Positions 1 to 5,077 of a DNA stretch of 5,077 bases are shown piece by piece; within the stretch, counting starts at the first letter, position 1; every line of letters begins with the position of its first letter. Source of the DNA: JBBDRV01 sp040905285. Its GTDB lineage: Bacteria; Bacteroidota; Rhodothermia; Balneolales; Balneolaceae. Below the pieces are notes generated by a model, which was not told the origin of the DNA, ran no database searches, and saw only the letters and a list, made by a program, of their open reading frames with translations. The translations under genes were made by a program, and so were the position numbers. Where the stretch lies: assembly GCA_040905285.1 (NCBI GenBank), contig JBBDRV010000158.1:1-5077 (forward strand), in the 5' to 3' direction.

Positions 1-493
1 TCACCAGCTGGTCGCCGGGGCCCACCCTGTAATCTTCGGGAGTGGGTATATTGAAAGACGGTTCAAACGACATGGACACCTTGTTAAAAAGATCACTTCC
101 GAAAACCCGCAGTGAGTCGGAAAGCGTATCCCCCTCCATCTCGTTGAATGTCCTGTCCTCCAGGTCTCCCATAAAGCGGGTCTCTCCCGTCGGACGTTCG
201 CGGTCCAGCCTCTGGCCGTCCGTCGCCTCCCCCCGTATCCTCACTTCCTGCATCCGGCTCATCAGCCGACGGATCCGGGCCTGATCCGCGCCCTGGGCCC
301 GGGCCAGCTGTTCAAACTGCTGCATCGTCAGACCGCGATCCTCAACTTCACGGTTTATCTGGCGTATCTCCGACTCGGTGAGTTCGTCCACATTGATATC
401 CCTGAAATTGATCGATCCGATATCCTGTGCCAGCGAGGGCAAGGTACATGTCAACGCCAACAGCACGGAAAATAACAGTCCTTTTTTTACCAT
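1..493 (-). CDS. Wza-type outer-membrane polysaccharide export protein, N-terminal part (cut by window edge)
   Basis: 164 codons are visible and the gene runs off the left edge. The protein starts MVKKGLLFSVLLALTCTLP and has a clear signal peptide: Lys3-Lys4, a hydrophobic core at about residues 5-18, and a likely signal peptidase I cut after Ala22 (SLA|QD). Cys16 lies in the core, but the preceding Ala-Leu-Thr is a poor lipobox, so I do not call a lipoprotein. Residues 30-75 are charged and probably helical. Near the visible end, 'PTPEDYRVGPGDQLV' (about 150-164) is the typical entry to the polysaccharide export domain (Poly_export), with GPGD at 158-161. SLBB repeats would be expected beyond the edge. 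Family knowledge: such proteins form the outer-membrane channel or periplasmic collar for capsule and exopolysaccharide export. The start at 493 is the only one that gives the signal peptide. No Shine-Dalgarno is visible. It fits the sugar-nucleotide genes upstream. The exact subfamily cannot be told from this fragment. Confidence 0.88.
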   Translation of the reverse strand, partial: MVKKGLLFSVLLALTCTLPSLAQDIGSINFRDINVDELTESEIRQINREVEDRGLTMQQFEQLARAQGADQARIRRLMSRMQEVRIRGEATDGQRLDRERPTGETRFMGDLEDRTFNEMEGDTLSDSLRVFGSDLFNKVSMSFEPSFNIPTPEDYRVGPGDQLV

Positions 494-619
494 GAGAAAA
501 TGAAGTCTTCGAATAAATTAAGAGAGTCCCTGTTCAGCCGGGAAAGGGATAGAAAATACACATTTTTTTCATTTATCAAGAGGAAAATACGGGAGACCTG
601 ACCCGCCATACGCGGCCGG

Positions 620-2032
620 TTACTGCTCCGGTTCCCTGTTCCCCTGCTCTCCGATCAGAACCACCTGCAGATCCATCAGATTGTTTCCTGTCGGACCGGT
701 TTTGATGAGATCACCGGTTTGTTCGAAAAAATGATAGGAATCATTGTTCCTGAGGTAGTCCTCGGGATCCAGACCCAGTTTCTTCGCCTGTTCCATGGTA
801 TGCCCGTCCACAACAGCTCCGGCAGCATCCGTGGGCCCGTCCACACCGTCGGTACCGACACTGGCAAACGTAACGGAGTCGCCGGGTGTCAGATGACGCG
901 CAATGCGCAGGGCCAGCTCCTGGTTGCGCCCCCCCTTGCCGGGCCCCGAAACCTGCACCGTGCTTTCACCGTAATAGATGAAGCAGCGGCCGGGTCCGCC
1001 GGCATTCAATCCGGATGCCTTGTCCATCCTGTCGACGATCGCCTGCTGTACCTTTTTAATAATCGAGGCCTCGACCTCTGCAATAGCGGCATCATAGGCC
1101 GGCGTAATGATATCCACCTGATATCCCTGCCGCCTGCACCTTTCCGCAACGGAATCCGCCAGTTTACGGGCTGACGATACGAGGAACTGGTGATGTTCCC
1201 CCGGATGGCCATGCACCCCGGCACTCCCTCCGTCACTGATACCCGTGGATATATGGTCCCGCACGGCGGAAGGAATCCTGTCCCAAAGCCCGTATTTACG
1301 CAGAATGCCGGATGCCTTTCCGTATTCTGCATTTCCGGGCGTGGTGGGCCCGCTGCCGATCGAGCGGAACGCATCCCCGGGAACGTCAGAAATAATTAGG
1401 TCCGCCAGAACAACCTTTGACAGGTGCTTCAGAAGCTGGCCTCCCTTGACAGCGGAAACCACAGTTCTGACAACATTCATTTCATGGATATTGGCGCCCG
1501 ATTTGAGCAGCATGCTGTGGGTTTCGGCGATATCCCCGATCTCCAGATCACCTGCAGGCATGCAGAGGAGCGCCGAACTGCCCCCCGAAAGCAGGTAAAA
1601 GACAAAAGACCCCTCCGGAATATGGCGGGCCAGGTCTATCAGCTCGTACGTGGATGCCAGGCTGTGCCTGTCGGGCAAGGGGTGGGACCCCTCCAGCAGC
1701 TGGATGATTTCCGGACTTGCCGTTCGGCCCTCTTCCCCGGTCCCTCTTCCCCGGGACCCTTTTCCTGCCGTATCCTTCGGCGTGATGATAATTCCGTCAC
1801 GGATCCTGTCGCCCAGAACCTGCTCCAGCGCCTGACCCATGGTCGCTGATGCCTTGCCGCTCCCCAGGACATAGATGTCCTGGGTCCTCCCAATGCTCAA
1901 TTCAGTTCCCTGTATAGACAGCACCTCCCTGTCCGGATCGTAGCTCACACTTTTCCTTACGACCGAACCGGGATCGACATCTTCCAGAGAACGGGTTATG
2001 ACAGATAAGAGGGTTTCCTTCTGGCTCATCAT
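620..2032 (-). CDS. Glycerate 2-kinase, class II (GckA/TtuD type, DUF4147 + MOFRL)
   Basis: A 470-residue protein of normal family length or slightly longer. By family knowledge it phosphorylates D-glycerate to 2-phosphoglycerate with ATP in the cytoplasm. The N-terminal DUF4147 domain (about 5-330) shows VLGSGKAS (55-62, with the family's conserved Lys at 60), EGSHPLPD (114-121), LLSGGSSALL (147-156), EMNVVR followed by SAVKGG (184-198), and SDVPGD. The C-terminal MOFRL domain (about 345-460) shows GGRNQE (367-372), TDGVDGPTDAAG (394-405) and TGPTGNNLMDL (445-455). Two oddities: residues 88-106 form a Gly/Arg/Glu-rich insert, and the usual RKHLS-like motif reads RTVVS (189-193), so its Lys is Thr190. 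Two ATGs are adjacent. A weak GGA lies 3 bases before the first and 6 before the second, so 2029 is an equal alternative start. The same frame stays open upstream to the epimerase stop. Some relatives are labelled hydroxypyruvate reductase, which is a historical name. Confidence 0.93.
   Translation of the reverse strand: MMSQKETLLSVITRSLEDVDPGSVVRKSVSYDPDREVLSIQGTELSIGRTQDIYVLGSGKASATMGQALEQVLGDRIRDGIIITPKDTAGKGSRGRGTGEEGRTASPEIIQLLEGSHPLPDRHSLASTYELIDLARHIPEGSFVFYLLSGGSSALLCMPAGDLEIGDIAETHSMLLKSGANIHEMNVVRTVVSAVKGGQLLKHLSKVVLADLIISDVPGDAFRSIGSGPTTPGNAEYGKASGILRKYGLWDRIPSAVRDHISTGISDGGSAGVHGHPGEHHQFLVSSARKLADSVAERCRRQGYQVDIITPAYDAAIAEVEASIIKKVQQAIVDRMDKASGLNAGGPGRCFIYYGESTVQVSGPGKGGRNQELALRIARHLTPGDSVTFASVGTDGVDGPTDAAGAVVDGHTMEQAKKLGLDPEDYLRNNDSYHFFEQTGDLIKTGPTGNNLMDLQVVLIGEQGNREPEQ
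1715..1768 (-). other. Gly/Arg/Glu-rich insert within glycerate kinase, with a 14-base tandem duplication
   Basis: About 18 codons (residues 89-106, around GKGSRGRGTGEEGR) separate the 'IIITPKD' strand from the 'EGSHPLPD' motif. The stretch is low in complexity and probably a surface loop. In the DNA, the 13-mer ccctcttccccgg (plus strand) occurs at 1728-1740 and again at 1742-1754, a 14-base period. Because 14 is not a multiple of 3, the two copies are read in different frames, giving RGRG from one and TGEEG from the other. This suggests growth by local duplication. Confidence 0.7.
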
Positions 2033-2049
2033 ATTTCCGGTTTTAATTG

Positions 2050-2129
2050 CGATAGATGGTTCGATAGATGCTGCGATAGATAGATAGATGGTTCGATAGA
2101 TGCTGCGACAGATGGTGTGACAGATGCTG
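2050..2129. repeat. Intergenic minisatellite, 12-base unit with 24-base super-period
   Basis: On the plus strand the units are CGATAGATGGTT (2050-2061), CGATAGATGCTG (2062-2073), a 20-base version of the first unit with two extra GATA steps (2074-2093), CGATAGATGCTG (2094-2105), CGACAGATGGTG (2106-2117) and TGACAGATGCTG (2118-2129). The endings alternate GGTT or GGTG with GCTG, so the true period is 24 bases, made of two related 12-mers. The last two units have diverged (T to C, plus end changes). The array fills most of the gap between the epimerase stop and the kinase start. No inverted repeat or terminator-like hairpin is apparent within it. Confidence 0.95.
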
Positions 2130-2143
2130 TGAGGCAGGGTTTT

Positions 2144-3403
2144 CTAATCCATTCCGTAGTATGTGCGGTACCAGCTTATAAATTTGCCTATCCCCTCGCT
2201 CAACCCCACCTCCGGTTTATAACGGATATAGTCGAACAGATCCGACACATCCGCCCAGGTTGACGGCACATCCCCTGGCTGCATGTCCATCAGGTTCTTT
2301 TCAGCCTCCATCCCCAGGTTTTTTTCAATCTCGCCGATAAAGTCCATCAGGGCCACCGGGCTGTTATGCCCGATGTTGAACAGCTGGTAGGACACATCCC
2401 CCGCCACGGATCCCGCCGGCTGACGTCCCCCGGCCGGCCCTTCACTCCCGCCGGCCGGCGAACCGGTCATGCGCTCCCTGCCCGTATCCAGAATATTCTG
2501 GCTGTCTTCGCGGCTTTCACCGGCTTCACTGCTTTCACCGTTTCCGTTGCGGCCCTTCCGGCCATCCCCCTCGCCGGTACGTCCGCCGCTCTTCCCGGTC
2601 CCGGCTTCCGGCGGTTTGGGAATGAGCCTCACGACACTCTCCACCACATCATCGATGTAGGTAAAGTCCCGGGACATCTTTCCATAATTATAGACATCGA
2701 TCGGCTTGCCGGAACTGATCAGGTCGGCAAACTTGAAATAAGCCATATCCGGACGTCCCCAGGGACCGTATACCGTGAAAAAGCGCAGCCCCGTGACAGG
2801 AATGCCGAACAGGTGCGCATAGGTGTGGGCCATCAGCTCGTTGGATTTTTTGGTAGCCGCATAGAGGCTCACCGGATGATCCACGTTATCGGAGGTTTTA
2901 AACGGCATGTCGGTATTGGATCCATAGACCGAACTCGACGAGGCAAAAATCAGATGATCGACCGGATGGTGACGGCACCCCTCCAGGAGGTTCAAAAATC
3001 CGGAAATATTGCTGTCAATATAGGCGTGCGGATTATCCAGGCTGTAACGGACTCCAGCCTGGGCCGCCAGGTTGATCACCACGTCAAAATTCTCTCTCCC
3101 GAACAGGTCCTCCATTCCCTTTCTGTTGCTCAAATCGAGCCGGTAGAAGGAATAATTCGTGTGCTTCCGGCTTTCCACCCGCAACAGCCTGCTGTACCCG
3201 TTCCGGTCACGACCCTCTTCCAGCTCTTTCCTGCCGATGCCCGCCTCTTCCAGCCGCCCGTACTTCAGGCCGACATCATAATAATCGTTGACAGAGTCCA
3301 GTCCCGTAACCTCATACCCATCGACAATCAGCCGGGCGGCCAGATGATAGCCTATAAAACCGGCCGCACCGGTGATCAGAATTTTTTTGGTCTCTGTACT
3401 CAT
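2144..3403 (-). CDS. UDP-uronate 4-epimerase (UDP-GlcA or UDP-GlcNAcA), extended SDR family, with large internal insert
   Basis: An NAD-dependent nucleotide-sugar epimerase. The Rossmann motif GAAGFIG is at 12-18, with acidic Asp36 at the end of the second strand (GLDSVNDYYD, 34-43). NLAAQAGVRYS is at 111-121, SSSSVYG at 155-161, the catalytic YAATK (Tyr181, Lys185) follows, then RFFTVYGPWGRPDMA (207-221) and RDFTYIDDVV (245-254). The NDYYD and GVRYS signatures are those of UDP-glucuronate 4-epimerases and relatives. The family is usually about 335-350 residues. This one is 419 because of a Gly/Glu/Arg/Ser-rich insert at about 266-336, after which the fold resumes at YQLFNIGHNSPV. The start is firm, since MSTETKKILITGAAG is the usual N-terminus. 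An AGGA abuts the ATG directly, too close for an ordinary ribosome binding site, and the leader is AT-rich. It lies 130 bases after the dehydrogenase gene. The substrate is inferred: UDP-GlcNAcA if it serves its neighbour, UDP-GlcA otherwise. Confidence 0.92.
   Translation of the reverse strand: MSTETKKILITGAAGFIGYHLAARLIVDGYEVTGLDSVNDYYDVGLKYGRLEEAGIGRKELEEGRDRNGYSRLLRVESRKHTNYSFYRLDLSNRKGMEDLFGRENFDVVINLAAQAGVRYSLDNPHAYIDSNISGFLNLLEGCRHHPVDHLIFASSSSVYGSNTDMPFKTSDNVDHPVSLYAATKKSNELMAHTYAHLFGIPVTGLRFFTVYGPWGRPDMAYFKFADLISSGKPIDVYNYGKMSRDFTYIDDVVESVVRLIPKPPEAGTGKSGGRTGEGDGRKGRNGNGESSEAGESREDSQNILDTGRERMTGSPAGGSEGPAGGRQPAGSVAGDVSYQLFNIGHNSPVALMDFIGEIEKNLGMEAEKNLMDMQPGDVPSTWADVSDLFDYIRYKPEVGLSEGIGKFISWYRTYYGMD
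2396..2608 (-). other. Low-complexity, probably disordered insert in the epimerase (about 70 codons)
   Basis: Codons 266-336 encode a hydrophilic stretch dominated by Gly, Glu, Arg, Ser, Asp and Ala, with few hydrophobic residues. It sits between the 'VVRLIPKPP' helix end and the 'YQLFNIG' strand, a loop where family members normally have a short linker of variable length. The DNA has short internal repeats: gctttcaccg at 2513-2522 and 2531-2540 (18 bases apart, in frame, encoding GES-SEA-GES), tcccgccggc at 2411-2420 and 2446-2455, and the palindromic ccggccgg core at 2430-2437 and 2451-2458. The frame stays open throughout, so the gene looks intact. Confidence 0.8.
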
Positions 3404-3533
3404 TCCTGCTTTCGTTTAATTAACCTGTTTGCCGCCGGACTGTTTGCCGCTGCCTGCTCGATCTTTTTAACGGGGCCATTCCTGTAACGGGACCGTTTGA
3501 TATGCAATGCGGGAGTTCCGCAAACCGGACCCG

Positions 3534-4859
3534 CTACGCCTTCCACAACTGACCTTTTTTCGTGTCAATTCCATTCATGGTGTTCCGTGTATCGACAATC
3601 AGCGGAGCCCATCCGGCCAGCTCCTCATAGTCTATCCCCGAATGATTCGTTGCGATCACCACCGCATCGAACCCGCTGATGATTTTCCCGTGCCAGGCTA
3701 TCGATTCCACGCCCGCCCACCTTGAATGTTCTCGGGTCTCTTTGATCACCGGCACATAGGGGTCATAATACGCCACTTTTGCACCCATATCGCTGTAATA
3801 ATCCATCAGCTTGTAGGTGGGCGATTCCCGGTCGTCATCCACATCCGGCTTGTAGGCCAACCCGATCAGCAGAATCCGGCTGCCGTTCACGGCTTTTTTG
3901 TGGCTGTTAAGCGCTTCCAGCGTACGCCGGACCACATAGCGGGGCATCTCCGTATTGATTTCGCCCGCCAGCTCGATAAACCGCGTATTGCGCTCCACTT
4001 CCCGGGCCTTCCATGTCAGGTAAAACGGGTCGATCGGAATGCAGTGCCCGCCCAGGCCCGGACCCGGCGTAAATTTCATGAAACCGAACGGCTTGGTCGC
4101 TGCCGCATCCAGCACCTCGTGCACGTCAATACCCATCGCCTCATAAATCACCTTCAGTTCGTTGACCATCGCAATATTGACCGAACGGAAGATATTCTCA
4201 GTCAGCTTGACCGCTTCAGCCGTTTTGGTATCGGCCACCGGTACGGTTTCCACTATCGCCGTATTATAGAGGGCACAAGCCAGTTTGAGGGCATCCTTCC
4301 CGTGGCCGCCCACCACCTTGGGTATCGACGCCGTGTTGAAATCAACATTCCCCGGATCCTCCCGTTCGGGGCTGTAAGCCACATAAAAGTCCTTTCCCGC
4401 TTTCAGCCCGGACCCCTCCTCCAGGATCGGGAGTATCATATCTTCCGTCGTGCCCGGATACGTCGTCGACTCCAGGACAACCAGATGCCCCTTCTCCAGG
4501 TGGCCGGAAACCGTACGTGTGGTTTTTTCCACAAACGTCATATCCGGCTCACGGTGATGGTCCAGGGGTGTGGGGACACACATCAGAATGGCATCCACCT
4601 CCTTCAGCCGGGCAAAATCGTCCGTCGCGTCACATCGGTCCGAGCCGGCCAGCGCCTGCATCATCTCCTCACCCAGGTGTTTGATATAGGGTCTTCCCTG
4701 CCGGATGCAATCGATCTTTTCGCGGTCGATATCAAAACCGATCACCGGCATCCCCTGCCTGTGAAACGTCCACATCAACGGCAGGCCCACATAGCCCAGG
4801 CCGATAATCCCGACGACATACTCCTTCTTGTCAATACGTTTTAACAGCTGATCCAGCAT
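3534..4859 (-). CDS. wbpA: UDP-N-acetyl-D-glucosamine 6-dehydrogenase (WbpA type)
   Basis: A 441-residue nucleotide-sugar dehydrogenase. By family knowledge it oxidises UDP-GlcNAc to UDP-GlcNAcA using two NAD+. The NAD-binding motif GIIGLGYVGLPL is at 17-28, with Asp43 after the second strand. VPTPLD is at 95-100, ESTTYPGTTED at 130-140 and SPERE(D)PGN at 163-171. The central domain has AEAVKLTENIFR (214-225, Lys218). The catalytic cysteine is Cys273 in PGPGLGGHCIPIDPFYLTWKA (265-285). The KPFGFMKFTPGPGLGGHCIP context (256-275) is typical of the WbpA group rather than of UDP-glucose dehydrogenases. The C-terminal UDP-binding domain (about 315-430) includes LLIGLAYKPDVDD. An ATG at 4946 in the same frame would add 29 residues, but that extension is unlike the family and contains the best promoter. 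Starting at 4859 gives the usual N-terminus MLDQLLKRIDKKE. No clear Shine-Dalgarno is seen. It is probably the first gene of the cluster in this window. Confidence 0.92.
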   Translation of the reverse strand: MLDQLLKRIDKKEYVVGIIGLGYVGLPLMWTFHRQGMPVIGFDIDREKIDCIRQGRPYIKHLGEEMMQALAGSDRCDATDDFARLKEVDAILMCVPTPLDHHREPDMTFVEKTTRTVSGHLEKGHLVVLESTTYPGTTEDMILPILEEGSGLKAGKDFYVAYSPEREDPGNVDFNTASIPKVVGGHGKDALKLACALYNTAIVETVPVADTKTAEAVKLTENIFRSVNIAMVNELKVIYEAMGIDVHEVLDAAATKPFGFMKFTPGPGLGGHCIPIDPFYLTWKAREVERNTRFIELAGEINTEMPRYVVRRTLEALNSHKKAVNGSRILLIGLAYKPDVDDDRESPTYKLMDYYSDMGAKVAYYDPYVPVIKETREHSRWAGVESIAWHGKIISGFDAVVIATNHSGIDYEELAGWAPLIVDTRNTMNGIDTKKGQLWKA

Positions 4860-4897
4860 ACCCAACAGATTTTTATTCGTTAGATGATAACAGGCTG

Positions 4898-4905
4898 CAA
4901 ATATA
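4898..4905 (-). promoter_or_regulatory. Bacteroidota-type -7 promoter element TATATTTG
   Basis: The minus strand reads TATATTTG, a full match to the Bacteroidota -7 consensus TAnnTTTG. It is followed by CAGCC, then about 30 bases to the ATG at 4859. Transcription would begin within roughly 10 bases after the box, giving a short AT-rich leader. The upstream TTTG-like -33 element is not convincing, with only TTT-containing stretches near the expected distance. I found no other TAnnTTTG in the minus-strand gene gaps, so this may serve the downstream genes too. Confidence 0.6.
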
Positions 4906-4946
4906 CACTCTTGAATCGTGAAATACAGGCGGGAAATGAATCGCAT

Positions 4947-5077
4947 TTGACTGATCCGCTATTATAATCTATATTGGGTTTATGATAAATGACTTATTTT
5001 TTTTGCCATATGACATATCTCCAATTAGTGTTTGTAAGAAAACTCATAGTGTCCTAAAAAAACGTCAGGGTCAAGGC
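4947..5077. other. AT-rich non-coding stretch upstream of the cluster
   Basis: This stretch is far richer in A and T than the genes. It holds an 8-9 base T run near 4996-5004, a short perfect inverted repeat ATATG-A-CATAT at 5008-5018, and at the right edge 'gtgtcctaaaaaaacgtc' followed by a GC-richer tail. No credible gene crosses it. It may be the upstream regulatory region of the cluster, or a boundary with other DNA beyond the window. Confidence 0.5.

Noticed and set aside
42..284. Plus-strand open frame of 80 codons at the left edge
   Set aside because: It is a Ser/Arg-rich shadow opposite the Wza-type gene, which has a signal peptide and the GPGD motif.
588..619. Possible weak hairpin (CGGG...CCCG) after the glycerate kinase stop, considered as a terminator
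   Set aside because: The stem is 4-5 base pairs with a loop of about 8 bases, and the following ATTTTCC is a poor T tract. The support is insufficient.
719..1849. Several overlapping plus-strand and minus-strand open frames across the glycerate kinase
   Set aside because: All overlap the kinase frame, whose motifs run from end to end. The alternatives have no family features.
2050..2129. Repeat array considered as a CRISPR
   Set aside because: The units are 12 bases and contiguous, with no unique spacers and no palindromic repeat. It is a tandem minisatellite.
2366..3487. Long plus-strand open frame of 373 codons opposite the epimerase
   Set aside because: It is antisense to the epimerase and has no recognisable domain. 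The hydrophobic C-terminal stretch comes from non-coding DNA beyond the epimerase start and is not convincing as a membrane protein.
3508..3522. Hairpin TGCGG-GAGTT-CCGCA just after the dehydrogenase stop, considered as a terminator
   Set aside because: The stem is only 5 base pairs, and no T run follows on the minus strand, so it does not qualify as an intrinsic terminator.
3726..4844. Long plus-strand open frame of 372 codons opposite the dehydrogenase
   Set aside because: It is antisense to a gene with clear catalytic motifs. Its translation has no recognisable domain and a composition rich in His, Arg and Gln, as expected from an antisense shadow of a GC-rich gene.
4967..4974. TATAAT-like sequence on the minus strand, upstream of the dehydrogenase, considered as a sigma-70 promoter
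   Set aside because: There is no fitting -35 element, and the nearby TATATTTG fits the likely host's promoter type and the leader length better.

Overview
The window holds four genes, all on the minus strand and so read from the right end to the left. Three of them belong to surface polysaccharide synthesis and export. I think the host is a moderately GC-rich member of the Bacteroidota or a close relative in the same superphylum (Rhodothermota or Balneolota type). The reasons are the protein types, the lack of clear Shine-Dalgarno sequences before the genes, and one good match to the Bacteroidota -7 promoter element (TAnnTTTG), read as TATATTTG just before the first gene. I cannot name the genus.

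Layout in transcription order (right to left). Positions 5077-4860 are AT-rich and non-coding and contain the promoter. 4859-3534 encodes a UDP-N-acetylglucosamine 6-dehydrogenase of the WbpA type. A 130-base gap follows. 3403-2144 encodes a UDP-uronate 4-epimerase of the extended SDR family, which carries an unusual insert of about 70 residues that looks disordered. A 111-base gap follows, most of it a 12/24-base tandem repeat. 2032-620 encodes a class II glycerate 2-kinase. A 126-base gap follows. From 493 to the window edge lies the N-terminal part of a Wza-type outer-membrane polysaccharide export protein with a signal peptide.

The dehydrogenase and epimerase could act in sequence: UDP-GlcNAc to UDP-GlcNAcA, then to UDP-GalNAcA. 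This would supply an acidic sugar for a capsule or exopolysaccharide that leaves through the Wza-like protein. The glycerate kinase belongs to central carbon metabolism and is the odd member of the group.

I see no wholly new system here. The unusual material is repeat-driven: a minisatellite between epimerase and kinase, a kinase reading frame that stays open back to the epimerase stop codon, and Gly/Glu/Arg-rich inserts in both of those neighbouring enzymes. One insert contains a 14-base tandem duplication read in two frames.
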